Shown here piece after piece: positions 8,530 to 19,100 of a stretch of 51,921 nucleotides of DNA. The notes under the pieces were generated by a model. That model saw only the letters and a program-made list of their open reading frames with translations, was not told the origin of the DNA and did not search any database. Within the stretch, counting starts at the first letter, position 1. Every line of letters begins with the position of its first letter. Origin of the DNA: Duganella levis (GTDB lineage: Bacteria > Pseudomonadota > Gammaproteobacteria > Burkholderiales > Burkholderiaceae_D); contig NZ_WWCT01000033.1 of the NCBI RefSeq assembly GCF_009857605.1, forward strand, positions 1-51,921, given 5' to 3'. Made by a program: the position numbers and the translations under genes.

Positions 8530-9219
8530 TTAAATAATTTCTATCTTCGGTACAGGGCTACCTTGCCATGTTAACCGATAGACCGCGCCTTTGCGAACAT
8601 TCCCCACCAGGGCAGGGCGGAAGCAGGCCAGGTTGACGCCGCCGTCGCGCCGCACGCTCGGGTAAAGGATGCCGAGCGAACCGCCGTCCAGCAGCCGTTC
8701 GGCCAGCGTTTGCGAGGCGACGTAGCTGTCCGCCGCCAGACAGTCGTCGTAGCGCGGCTGGTTGCGCAGGTCGTGGAAGGATGCGGTGAAATCGGCCAGC
8801 ATGCATTGATACTGCACGCTGTCGTCGAAGCGGTTGATTTCCGCGTACTCCACTGCCTTATGGAAGCTGACTTCCGCCAGCGCCGTCTCGGCGTCAAACG
8901 CGCAATACCAGGCGCCGCGCCGGCCGTCGTTGAAGCGGCTGCCCTGCGGATGCGCATAGGTAAACGCGGCGTTGACGATGCGGAAGTTCGGTACGCCGAA
9001 CACCAGTTCATCGACATTGATGCCGGCCGCGCCGCCATTTTGCGTGCGCAGGCGGGCGTTGGTGGCGTTATCCAGGTCGAACAGGTCGCGCAGGTGGGCG
9101 TCGCTGTCGGCCAGCGGCGCCAGCACGGAATCCTCCACGTCCGCAAAGCGGGAGGGCAGCAAACGGCAGGTGTCGAACTGGCGCAGCGCGGTTAAAGGCG
9201 GAACGAGGCTGACCGGCAC
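8530..9219 (-). CDS. RES-domain toxin
   Basis: A 229-residue protein of the RES family, type II toxins named after conserved Arg, Glu and Ser. These appear as R95 (GSRFND), E116 (ETALAEVSFH) and S188 (GILYPSVR). Characterised RES toxins degrade or phosphorolyse NAD+ and stop growth; applying that here follows from the family. The start is a GTG directly after the antitoxin TAA, so the genes touch. The length, well above a minimal RES domain, includes about 60 extra N-terminal residues. The gene is intact. Confidence 0.9.
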   Translation of the reverse strand: MPVSLVPPLTALRQFDTCRLLPSRFADVEDSVLAPLADSDAHLRDLFDLDNATNARLRTQNGGAAGINVDELVFGVPNFRIVNAAFTYAHPQGSRFNDGRRGAWYCAFDAETALAEVSFHKAVEYAEINRFDDSVQYQCMLADFTASFHDLRNQPRYDDCLAADSYVASQTLAERLLDGGSLGILYPSVRRDGGVNLACFRPALVGNVRKGAVYRLTWQGSPVPKIEII

Positions 9220-9654
9220 TTACAGTCCTCCGCGGCGGGCGTCCAGCAATTGGCGCACGGTTTGCATGGCCAGCAGGCCGCCGCCCAGCATATAGGCCAG
9301 CGGCGTGCGGCCTTCAAAAATCTGGTTGTTGTTGGGCAGGCTGATCCATTCATCGGCGAGCTTGTCGCCGTAGATGATGTGCAGCGCCTTGTAAATGCCC
9401 AGCAGGTAGGAAATGCGCGTGATGCAATCGACTTCCAGCGTGCGTTCCGGGTTTTTCTTCCAGTCGTAGTAGGCGCTGTTGGACAGGCCGCCCAGCAACT
9501 GACGTGCATCTTCGTCGCGCACCTTCCAGGTGGCGACCAGCTTGAAAAAGCCCTTCAGGGCCGACTGCGACAGCCGTTCGCGCTCGGCCTTGGCGTTGAG
9601 ATCCACCAGTACGGTCGGCTCGAAGCGGCTGCGAGGGTAGGCATAGTTCAGCAT
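9220..9654 (-). CDS. MbcA/ParS/Xre-type antitoxin
   Basis: A 144-residue antitoxin encoded upstream of its RES toxin. The first ~75 residues form the Xre-like helix-turn-helix region (ARQLLGGLSNSAYYDWKKNP). The C-terminal half is the toxin-binding domain with RISYLLGIYKALHIIYGD and the final PLAYMLGGGLLAMQTVRQLLD, typical of MbcA/ParS partners of RES toxins. The ATG follows a strong CCGGAGGA site. The palindrome over its promoter suggests that it represses its own operon, as is usual for the class. Confidence 0.9.
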   Translation of the reverse strand: MLNYAYPRSRFEPTVLVDLNAKAERERLSQSALKGFFKLVATWKVRDEDARQLLGGLSNSAYYDWKKNPERTLEVDCITRISYLLGIYKALHIIYGDKLADEWISLPNNNQIFEGRTPLAYMLGGGLLAMQTVRQLLDARRGGL

Positions 9655-9675
9655 AAATCCTCCGGTAATGGATTC

Positions 9676-9704
9676 TTTATACTCCGTTTTCGGATGAATT
9701 GCAA
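9676..9704 (-). promoter_or_regulatory. Promoter of the antitoxin-RES-DUF2288 operon
   Basis: On the minus strand a -35 element TTGCAA (9699-9704) and a -10 element TATAAA (9676-9681) stand 17 bp apart, upstream of the antitoxin start at 9654. Both are close to the sigma-70 consensus. Confidence 0.65.
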
Positions 9705-9709
9705 TCCGA
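9690..9709. promoter_or_regulatory. Palindromic operator overlapping the toxin-antitoxin promoter
   Basis: TCGGAT (9690-9695) and ATCCGA (9704-9709) are perfect inverted arms around an 8-bp centre. The palindrome overlaps the -35 element and the upstream part of the spacer, a position where a bound repressor would block RNA polymerase. The antitoxin's Xre-like domain is the natural candidate. Confidence 0.5.
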
Positions 9710-9714
9710 TTTCG

Positions 9715-10197
9715 TTATTTCGCTTTTTCGTAGGTGCCGCTGAAACCGTTCGGATCCGCCGCGCGCAGTTGGCGGCCTTCCACGGTCAGCATCATGGTTT
9801 TGAAGGCAGAGGGGATGATGGCCTGCGGGTTGCTGACGGTAAAGCCGGCCAGCCGCGTTTTGGCGCGCGTTGGCGGCACAGCGATCCACTGGTACGGCTC
9901 TTTCGAACCCTTCATGCGCAGGCCGGCGCGCTTCCACTGCTCACCGGCGGGCATGTTGACGATGGTGTCGCCGTTACCCTTGCTTACTGCTGTTGCTGTC
10001 TTACCGCTGTTGCTCTCAAAGCAGACCTCAACGTCTGGCAGTGGACCCTGGTGTGGAAAACCGACAATCGCGATCCACAAACCGGCTTCGGCAGGCTTGG
10101 TTTTGCCATAGTCGTCATCATCGAAAAGCTTGAAATCAGGCTTGCCTTGCGCTGCGCTAGTCAGCGTGACTTTACCGTCCTTGAGTGTCCAGGTCAC
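9715..10197 (-). CDS. Unrecognised 160-residue protein coupled to recJ
   Basis: I do not recognise the family. The start is a GTG whose bases overlap the recJ stop (GTGA), so translation is probably coupled to recJ. The protein begins TWTLKDGKVTLTSAAQG and has no signal peptide or membrane helix. It reads as mostly beta-strand, with a conserved-looking PYQWIAVPP segment and a C-terminal FKTMMLTVEGRQL. It contains one Cys and a run of acidic residues (FDDDDYG). An earlier start is impossible without entering recJ. It is probably a real gene because codon use matches the flanks and the overlap is tight. Confidence 0.6.
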   Translation of the reverse strand: MTWTLKDGKVTLTSAAQGKPDFKLFDDDDYGKTKPAEAGLWIAIVGFPHQGPLPDVEVCFESNSGKTATAVSKGNGDTIVNMPAGEQWKRAGLRMKGSKEPYQWIAVPPTRAKTRLAGFTVSNPQAIIPSAFKTMMLTVEGRQLRAADPNGFSGTYEKAK

Positions 10198-11888
10198 ACC
10201 GCCTCGGCGTGCTCCACCAGTAGTTGCACTTTCGTCACGCCATTGTACTCGTTGGCGTCCAGCCGGAAGGCGACTTTGGCGCGGTCGCCCAGCGCGTCGG
10301 TGTGGCCGAACCAGATGGCGTCGTAGCGGGCGCCGTTTTTCTCCAGCAGCAGCTTGAGGTGGCGCTCTTTCAAAATACGCTGGCTGACCACGCGGAAATC
10401 ATCGCAGAACACCGGTGGCGCAAAGCCCTGGCCCCACACCTGGCCGGCCATCAGTTCGATGAAATTGGTGGTGTAGTAGGCGTCTTCCAGCGGGCCGTCG
10501 GTTTCGACCACGCGTTCCAGCTGCTGCTTGCTGAGCCAAGCGCGACCCACTTCCTCGAAGGCCTTGGCGAAGGCGTCGAAGGCGTCGGCGCGCAGCGTCA
10601 GGCCGGCCGCCATCGCATGGCCGCCGAATTTATCGATCAGCGACGGCGCTTTTTTATACACCAGGTCCAGCGCATCGCGCAGGTGGAAGCCGGGAATCGA
10701 GCGGCCCGACCCTTTGATCCAGCCGTCCGCGCCGGGCGCGAAGGTGATGGTCGGGCGGTAGAACTTTTCCTTCAGGCGCGAGGCAACGATGCCGATCACG
10801 CCCTGGTGCCAGGAGTCGTCGAACACGCAGATGGTGCTGCTCTCGGCCGGCTCGAAGGCATCCAGGTGCAGCAGCGCCGCGTCCTGCATGTCGGCTTCGA
10901 TCTCGCGCCGTTTCAGGTTGATTTCGTTGAGCTGCTGCGCCAGTTGCCATGCGCGGTCCTCGTCGTCGGTGACCAGGCATTCGATCCCCAGCGACATATC
11001 TTCCAGCCGGCCGGCCGCGTTCAGGCGCGGGCCGAGCGCGAAGCCCAGGTCGAACGGATTGGCGGTGCGCGGCTCGCGGCCGGCCACGCGGAACAGCGCC
11101 GCCACGCCGGCGTGCATGCGGCCGGCGCGCATGCGTTTCAGCCCTTGCGCCACCAGGATGCGGTTGTTGGCGTCCAGCTTGACCACGTCGGCCACGGTGC
11201 CCAGCGCCACCAGGTCCAGCAGGTTGTCCAGCTTGGGCTGCGTTTGCGCGTCGAACACGCCGCGCTTGCGCAACTCGGCGCGCAAGGCCAGCAGAACATA
11301 GAACATCACGCCGACGCCGGCGATATGCTTGCTCGGGAAGCCGCATTCCGGCTGGTTGGGATTGACGATCACGCGCGCAGCGGGCAGGGTATCGGCCGGC
11401 AAGTGGTGGTCGGTTACCACCACTTCGATGCCGCGCCGGCTGGCTTCCGCCACGCCGTCAATGCTGGCGATGCCGTTATCGACGGTAATGATGATGTCCG
11501 GCTGCTTTTCGCGCGCCGTCAGTTCGACGATTTCCGGCGTCAGGCCGTAACCGTATTCGAAGCGGTTCGGCACGATGAAGTCGATATCGGCGCCCATGGC
11601 GCGCAGCCCGCGCAGCGCCACGGCGCAGGCGGTGGCGCCGTCGCAGTCGTAGTCGGCCACGATCACCATGCGCTTGCGCGCGCCGATGGAGTCAGCCAGG
11701 AATACGGCGGCGGCGTCGATGTGCAGCAGGCCGGATGGCGGAATCATGGACGCCAGCTCGCTCGACAGCTCTTTCGGATCGGTCAGGCCGCGTGCGGCAT
11801 ACAGGCGCGCCAGCACCGGGTGGATGCCGTTCTGGCGCAGCATTTCGGATTCGCGGAACGGGATGTTACGGGTGGCGATACGGGTCAT
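10194..11888 (-). CDS. recJ: Single-stranded-DNA-specific exonuclease RecJ
   Basis: A 564-residue 5'-3' single-strand DNA exonuclease of the DHH superfamily, acting in recombinational and mismatch repair. Metal-binding motifs are DYDCDG (79-84), DNG (137-139) and DHH (160-162), followed by the DHHA1 region (GHAMAAGLTLR) and the C-terminal OB-like domain. Length is typical for RecJ. The chosen ATG at 11888 overlaps the stop of the upstream rpfE-like gene (ATGA); the frame is open further upstream but that stretch lies inside the neighbour. Position 82 is Cys where the E. coli enzyme has Ala, a tolerated position between the metal ligands. Confidence 0.95.
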   Translation of the reverse strand: MTRIATRNIPFRESEMLRQNGIHPVLARLYAARGLTDPKELSSELASMIPPSGLLHIDAAAVFLADSIGARKRMVIVADYDCDGATACAVALRGLRAMGADIDFIVPNRFEYGYGLTPEIVELTAREKQPDIIITVDNGIASIDGVAEASRRGIEVVVTDHHLPADTLPAARVIVNPNQPECGFPSKHIAGVGVMFYVLLALRAELRKRGVFDAQTQPKLDNLLDLVALGTVADVVKLDANNRILVAQGLKRMRAGRMHAGVAALFRVAGREPRTANPFDLGFALGPRLNAAGRLEDMSLGIECLVTDDEDRAWQLAQQLNEINLKRREIEADMQDAALLHLDAFEPAESSTICVFDDSWHQGVIGIVASRLKEKFYRPTITFAPGADGWIKGSGRSIPGFHLRDALDLVYKKAPSLIDKFGGHAMAAGLTLRADAFDAFAKAFEEVGRAWLSKQQLERVVETDGPLEDAYYTTNFIELMAGQVWGQGFAPPVFCDDFRVVSQRILKERHLKLLLEKNGARYDAIWFGHTDALGDRAKVAFRLDANEYNGVTKVQLLVEHAEAV

Positions 11889-12904
11889 GATTGCTTCAAC
11901 AAAGGATTCAGGGTCGGCTGGCGCCAGAATTTGCGTTGCGCCAGTTTGCTGCTGGTGATGGTGCTGGTGCCGAAACGGTGGCTCAGCACCAGCTTGACGT
12001 TGCCGATGCGGCCGTCCTTCAACGCGGCCAGCAGCGGCGCAAACCATTCCTGCTCGAGGCGCTGCATGCGCGCCAGCCAGTCGGACCAGTCGCCCACTTG
12101 CGCCGGCGCGATCAGGTCGGCCAGCATCGCCGCGCCCGGCTGGTCTATCAGTTGCTGCGCGGTCGGCTGGTGCAGTTCCGGCGCCGCCAACGTCGCCATC
12201 CATGCGGTGTCGGCGCTGATAGCCACTCGGCCGCTCGGCGCTGCCGGACCGGCGCCGCCCCACAGCCAGCAGGAATTTACCGGTTGCAGGCCGCGCGCCT
12301 GGCGCGCTTCGTTGATCGGATGTTCATGCCACAGCATCTGGATTTCGTTTTGCAGCTTGCGGAAGGCGCGCGCGTGATCACCCTCCGGCAGCCAGTCGCC
12401 CATGCTCTGGGTGGTGGCGGCGTCCGGCGAGGCGGTGCTCAGGCTGGCCCATTCGTCGGCGCGCACAAACCACAGGCCGGGGGCGCCGTGCAGCAGCGGC
12501 TTGCCAATATCGTCGAAATACGGCCGCGCCACCTCATATAGGGCGAGCGAATCGGCCTGGCTCAGTTGCAGGCCGCGCAGGTCGGTCAGCAAAAAATGGG
12601 TGCGCGAGATTTGTACATAGGCTGGTTGCAGCATGAACCAATGGCCTTGCTCAGCCTCCGCCGCCAGACCGCAGCCGCGCATGCAGGCGGTGGCCAGCGC
12701 AGCGTTGTCGCCAAGGCCCAGTGCATGGCTGAGCCATGCTTCGTGCGGCAGCACGCGGCTATTGTTGTCGAACTCACTATATTGCAGCGTACTGTGGCGG
12801 CCCAGAAGAGCGGCCAGCGCCGGCGTCTTCAGGGCGCGTAGCAGGTCTTTGGCCAGTTCAGGCGGAGGCAGGGCAAAGGGCAGGGCCAGGGTAATGTCAT
12901 TCAT
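11885..12904 (-). CDS. RpfE-like conserved protein upstream of recJ
   Basis: A 339-residue protein of the family annotated as 'regulatory protein RpfE type' in beta- and gammaproteobacteria, sometimes mislabelled phosphoglycerate mutase. In Xanthomonas rpfE lies beside recJ, and the same order is seen here with a 4-bp ATGA overlap. Recognisable segments are RVLPHEAWLSHALGL, HWFMLQPAYVQISRTHFLL and LQPVNSCWLWGGAGP. The last resembles the metal/phosphate-handling core of alkaline-phosphatase-fold proteins only weakly, and no activity is established. The start at 12904 (MNDITLAL) was chosen because the earlier ATG and TTG codons add a tail without a ribosome binding site. Its promoter would lie in the AT-rich gap beyond 12905. 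Confidence 0.7.
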   Translation of the reverse strand: MNDITLALPFALPPPELAKDLLRALKTPALAALLGRHSTLQYSEFDNNSRVLPHEAWLSHALGLGDNAALATACMRGCGLAAEAEQGHWFMLQPAYVQISRTHFLLTDLRGLQLSQADSLALYEVARPYFDDIGKPLLHGAPGLWFVRADEWASLSTASPDAATTQSMGDWLPEGDHARAFRKLQNEIQMLWHEHPINEARQARGLQPVNSCWLWGGAGPAAPSGRVAISADTAWMATLAAPELHQPTAQQLIDQPGAAMLADLIAPAQVGDWSDWLARMQRLEQEWFAPLLAALKDGRIGNVKLVLSHRFGTSTITSSKLAQRKFWRQPTLNPLLKQS

Positions 12905-13017
12905 CCCGAGATTGTAGGGCATAGCGGCTCTTGATGAATTAATTCTTTGTGGAAACAATAATTACGAAAAAACCACAGCGTTGCTAAAATAATTAATTAT
13001 TGTAAGTAAATGTTCGC

Positions 13018-13084
13018 TATAATTGCGACAACTTAGATGCACATTAGGTATCACTCTAAAAAATAGTGATACCGGTTCCCGGTA
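13018..13084 (+). promoter_or_regulatory. Promoter and double-hairpin leader of the giant SdrD-B-like gene
   Basis: The 263-bp gap 12905-13167 is strikingly AT-rich for this genome. A perfect TATAAT lies at 13018-13023, without a clear -35, so an activator may be needed. Downstream, in what would be the leader, GGTATCACT (13047-13055) pairs perfectly with AGTGATACC (13065-13073). TACCGG (13070-13075) pairs with CCGGTA (13079-13084). The two hairpins share TACC at 13070-13073, so they cannot form together. The leader would be about 140 nt. Confidence 0.45.
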
Positions 13085-13167
13085 ATACCTGCCACTGCCT
13101 ACCCAATCAGCGTAGCAGCCGTGACGGCCCGATTTATAAATCCAAAAACTATTTTTGAAGGCCTTGT

Positions 13168-16100
13168 ATGAGCTCGATCAGTCTTGCCACCACTATTCAC
13201 ATTTGCGAAGATACCAACGGTACTTTTGACATCCGCGACCTGCTGGCCAGCGCTGGCTATACTGCAAGCACTGCGTTGACGATCAACGCCATGTCGGTGA
13301 TCCTGCCCGACGGCACCATCAGCAGCAAAGACACGCCTCTGATGGGCAAGGTTGACGCCGACACCATCTACGTGCGTCCCGGCCAGTGGGCAGAGAACTA
13401 CAACGGCAAGTTTGCCACCTTCGAATTTGTGCTGGACCAGGGCCCTAACGTCCTCAACAACATCACCCTCAGCCTGCAGGTGGTGGTGGACCCGGTCAAC
13501 GATGCGCCGACCGGCGCCGACAAGACCTTCAACCTGAGCGACGGCCACGCGGTCGCGCTGACCCAGAACGACTTCGGCTTCGTCGACAAGGTCGAGCATG
13601 ACGCCTTCCAGTCCGTCATCATCACCTCGCTGCCGACCGCCGGCAAGCTGACGCTGAACGGCGCCGCCGTGGCCGTGGGCGCGGAAATTTCCGCCGCCGA
13701 CATCGCTGCCGGCAAGCTGGCCTTCGAGCCGAGCCAGAGCACTTCCGGCAGCTTTGACGTCGGCTTCAAAGTGCGCGATGCGGGCGGCCTGGTCGGCTGC
13801 GGCGCGGCCGACACCAGCGCCACGCCAAATTACCTGACCTTCAAAGTGCCACAGGCGCACCTGGGCGATTTCGTCTGGGAAGACACCAACGGCAACGGCG
13901 TGCAGGACAGCGGTGAAGCGGGCATCGCCGGCGTCACCGTGCAGCTCAAGGATGCCGGCGGCCAGGTGGTTGCCAGCACCACCACCGATGGTTCGGGCGC
14001 CTACCACTTCGACGTCAATGCCGGCACGTATTCGGTCACCGTACAAGCGCCGGCCGGCTATGTCGCCACCCAGCAGGGGCAGGGCGGCAATGACGCCACC
14101 GACAGCGACATCAACGCCGCCGGCAGCACCGCGCCGATCGCGCTGGCGCCGGGCGAAACCAACAACAAGGCCGACGCTGGCCTGTACCGTCCAGTCTCGC
14201 TGGGCGACACCGTCTGGTACGACACCAACCGCAATGGCGTGCAGGACAGCGGTGAAGCCGGCGTGTCCGGCGTCAAGGTCACGCTGCTGGACGCCAACGG
14301 CAATGCGGTCGCCGGCGCCACCGCCACCACCGATGCCAGCGGCCATTACCAGTTCAGCAACCTGAAGCCCGGCGCCTACAGCGTGCAGTTCGACCAGACC
14401 ACGTTGCCGGCCAACTATTTGCTGACCGCGCAGGGCCAGGGCGGCGACGCCACCAAGGATTCCGACGCCGACGTTACCACCGGCAAGACCGCGCAAGTGA
14501 CGCTGAATTCGGGCGACAGCAACCAACACCTGGATGCCGGCATCGTCATCAAGCAAGCCACCGTGGGCGACCGCGTGTGGGAAGACGCCAATGGCAACGG
14601 CGTGCAGGACGCGAACGAGCAGGGCATCGATGGCGTGCAGGTCGCGCTGAAGGACAGCAGCGGCAAAGTGGTCAGCACCGTCACCACCCATGACGGCGGC
14701 CAGTACAGCTTTACCGTCGATCCGGGCACCTATTCGGTATCGGTCACCGCGCCGAACGGCTACGTTGCCACCGGCGCCGGCAAGGGCGGCGACGCCGCCG
14801 CCGACAGCGACATTGACGCCAGCGGCAATACCTCCGCCATCACGCTGACGCCGGGCCAGGTCAAGACCGACGTTGACGCCGGCTTTTACCGTCCAGCCTC
14901 GCTGGGCGACAAAGTCTGGCTGGACGCCAACCGCAATGGCGTGCAGGACAGCGGTGAAACGGGCGTGGCCGGCGTCAAGGTCATCCTGCTGGACGCCTCC
15001 GGCAACCCGACCGGCATCACCGCCACCACCGATGCCAGCGGCAACTACAGCTTCAACGATCTGAAGCCAGGCACCTACAGCGTGCAGTTCGACAAAGCTT
15101 CGCTGCCGGCCAACTACGTGTTCACCACCGCCGGCCAGGGCGCGGCCGATACCGGCTCGGATGCTGACGTCACCACCGGCAAGACCGCGCAAGTCACGCT
15201 CAACTCGGGCGACCACAACCATGACGTCGATGCCGGCATCGTGGTGGTGCAGGCCACCGTGGGCAACCGCGTGTGGGAAGACACCAACGGCAACGGCGTG
15301 CAGGATACCGGCGAGCAGGGCGTCGATGGCGCCACCGTCTCGCTGAAGGATGCCGGCGGTAATGTGGTCAGCACCGTGGTCACCCACGACGGCGGCCAGT
15401 ACAGCTTTACCGTTGATCCGGGCACGTATACCGTGTCGGTGGCGCCGCCGTCGGGCTATGTATTCACCGGCACCGCCAAGGGCGGCAATGGCGCGCTGGA
15501 CAGCGACGTCAATGCTTCCGGCAACGCCACGGTCACGCTGGCCTCGGGCGACGTCAACAACGACATCGATGCCGGCGTCTACCGTCCGGCCTCGCTGAGC
15601 CAGGTGGTCTGGTTCGACGCCGACCGTGATGGCCGCCTGGACAACGGCGAAACCGGCGCCGCCGGCGTCAAGGTCATCCTGCTGGACGCCAACGGCGTTG
15701 CCGTGCCGGGCGCCACCGCGACCACCGATGCCGATGGCCACTACCAGTTCACCAACCTGACCCCAGGCAAGTACAGCGTGCAGTTCGACAAGAGCAGCCT
15801 GCCGGCCGGCTACGACTTCACCTCGGCCGCCCAGGGCGGTCCGGGCGGCATCGGTTCGGACGCCGACACCGGCACCGGCAAGACCGCGCAAGTCACGCTG
15901 GCCTCGGGCCAGGACCTGACGCTGCGCGCCGGCCTGGTGATCCAGCAAGCCACCGTGGGCGACCGCGTGTGGGAAGACACCAATGGCAACGGCGTGCAGG
16001 ACAGCGGCGAAGCCGGCATCGTCGGCGTCAAGGTCGACCTGAAGGACGCCAACGGCAACATCGTCAAGACCACCACCACCGGCGCCGACGGCAAATACAG

Positions 16101-19100
16101 CTTCACCGTCGATCCGGGCAAATACACGGTGTCCGTGACGGCCCCAACCGGCATGACCGCCACCGACCAGCACAAGGGCGTGGACGCGGTCGACAGCGAC
16201 ATCAACGCCAGCGGCCAGAGCGATGTCATCACGCTGAGCGCCGGCCAGACCAACAACAACGTTGACGCCGGCTTCTACAAAGGCGCCACGCTGGGCGACC
16301 GCGTCTGGCTGGACAGCAACAAGAACGGTGTGCAGGATAGCGGCGAAACCGGCGTGGCCAACGTCAAGGTGATCCTGCTGGACGCGTCCGGCAACCCGAC
16401 CGGCACCACCGCCACCACCGACGCCAACGGCAACTACAGCTTCGCCAACCTGAAGCCAGGCACCTACAGCGTGCAGTTCGACAAGGCCAGCCTGCCGGCC
16501 AACTACGTGTTCACCGGCGCCGACCTGGGCGGCAACGACGCCAAGGATTCGGACGCCAACGTCACCACCGGCAAGACCGCGCAAGTCACCCTGACCTCGG
16601 GCCAGGTCTACAGCGACCTGGACGCCGGCATCGTCGCCTTGCCAGCCAAGCTGGGCGACTTTGTGTTTGAAGACAAGAACGGCAACGGCGTGCAGGATGC
16701 GGGCGAAGCCGGCATCAGCGGCGTATCGGTGCAACTGAAGGACAGCACCGGCAAAGTGGTGCAGACCACCACCACCGGCGCCGACGGCAAGTACAGCTTT
16801 ACCGCCGATCCGGGCACCTACACCGTGTCGGTCACCGCGCCGAAGGACTACTACTTCACCGGCAAGGATGTCGGCGCCGACGACACCGTCGACAGCGACT
16901 TCAGCAGCGCCGGCCAGAGCGCCGCCGTTACCCTGAAAGCGGGCGAGGTCAACACCACCGTCGACGCCGGCCTGTACAAGCTGGGCAGCATTGGCGATCG
17001 CGTCTGGCTGGACAGCAACAAGAACGGCCTGCAAGACAGCAGCGAAGCCGGCCTGTGCGGCGTCAAGGTCACGCTGCTGGATGCGGACGGCAAGCAAGTC
17101 GGCGCCAGCGTCACCACCGACGCGAACGGCAACTACCAGTTCAGCAATCTGAAGCCGGGCAATTACACCGTGGTGTTCGACAAGGCCTCGCTGCCGGAAG
17201 GCATGGCGTTCACCACCGCCAACGTCGGCAGCAACGACGCCATCGACTCCGACGTCAGCGCCGCCGGCGTATCGCATGTGGTCAAACTGACCTCGGGCCA
17301 GATCGACAAAACCGTGGACGCCGGCGTGGTCGCCGCCGCCACCATCGGCGACCGTGTTTGGCTCGACAAGAACGCCAACGGCATCCAGGATGACGGCGAA
17401 GTCGGCAAATCCGGCGTCACCGTCGAACTGCGCGACAGCAATGGCGCCGTGGTCAAGACCACCACCACCGACAGCAACGGCAACTACAAGTTCTCGGTGG
17501 AAGCGGGCACTTATTCGGTCGGCATCAAGGCGCCAAGCGGCTTCGTGATCACCGCCAAGGACCAGGGCAACAACGGCGCCGTCGACAGCGATGCCGACGC
17601 CAGCGGCAACCTGGGTTCGGTCACCGTGAGCGCCGGCCAGAGCGTTACCACGCTGGACGCTGGCCTGTATCAAAAAGGCGAAATCGGCGACAAGGTCTGG
17701 TACGACAGCAATTGCGACGGCATCCAGCAGAGCGGTGAAACCGCCGCCAAGGGCGTCAAGGTCACGCTGTTGAATGAAAAAGGCGTGGCCGTCGCCACCG
17801 CCACCACCGACGCCAACGGCCTGTATTCGTTCACCGATCTGACGCCGGGCAAGTATTCGGTCAAGTTCACTGCGCCGGACGGCTACGTGTTCGCCAAGCA
17901 GGACCAGGGCAGCAACGACAGCGTCGATTCCGATGCCGACAGCAACGGCCTGACCTCGCAGTTCACGCTGAGTTCCGGCCAGGTCGACAAGACCCGTGAC
18001 GCCGGCCTGGTCAAGGCCGCCAGCATCGGCGACCGCGTATGGGAAGACAGCAACTACAACGGCGTGCAGGACAGCGGCGAGAAGGGCGTTGACGGCGTCA
18101 CCGTCAAACTGTACGACGCCAGCGGCGCGCTGAAAGCCACCACCGTCACCCACGACGGCGGCCAGTACCTGTTCGACGATCTGCAGGCCGGCAACTACAA
18201 GGTGGAAGTGGTCAACAACAGCGGCTGGTACTTCACCAAATCCGGCGTCGGCAGCGACGCCAAGGATTCCGACATCACCACGATCTCGGGCAGCAGCGGC
18301 AAGACCGACCTCATCACGCTGGCGACCGGCCAGAACCTCACCACCGAGGACGCCGGCATCTACCGCAAGGCCAGCATCGGCGACAAAGTGTGGCGAGATG
18401 CCAACCACAACGGTATCCAGGACAGCGGCGAAGAGGGTATCGGCGGCATCAGCGTCTCGCTGTTTGATGCGGTGACCGGCAAGCAGGTCGGCACCACCAT
18501 CAAGACCGATGCCAGCGGCAACTACAAATTCACCGACCTGAATCCGGGCGACTACTACCTGGCGTTCGACAAGAGCAATGTGAAGGTGTACTTCGCCTCG
18601 GACAAGGGCACCTACAACATGAACGACTGGAAGTGGGGCGTGAAGAACGTCGGCAGCAACGACGGCATCGATTCGGACGTGGCGGGCGACGCCAAGAATA
18701 CGGTCAACACCACCAAGACCGACACCATCACGCTGACCTCGGGCAAGAACGACATGAGCTGGGATGCCAGCATCACGCCGATTGCCATCGACCTCAACGG
18801 CGACGGCATCCACACCATCGCTCGCCAGGATATGACCGGCAGCTTTGACTTGCTGGGCACCGGCAAGGCGATCCAGTCGGGCTGGCTGTCGAAGGAAGAC
18901 GGCTTCCTGGCGATCGACAAGAACGGCAACGGCCAGATCGACGACATCAGCGAACTGTTCGGCGGCGCCAGCAAAGGTTCGGGCTTCGCCAAGCTGGCCA
19001 CCTACGACAGCAACGGCGACGGCGTGGTCGATGCCAAAGACGCCAACTTCGGCGAGCTGCGCATCTGGCAAGACGCCAACAGCAACGGCAAGACCGACGC

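Noticed and set aside
10224..12377. A 717-codon plus-strand frame opposite recJ
   Set aside because: Antisense shadow of recJ and the rpfE-like gene with a Val/Gln/His/Arg-rich product.
13861..18775. Regular repeats considered as a CRISPR or satellite array
   Set aside because: Units are ~340-360 bp, in frame and protein-coding; there are no short identical repeats with unique spacers.
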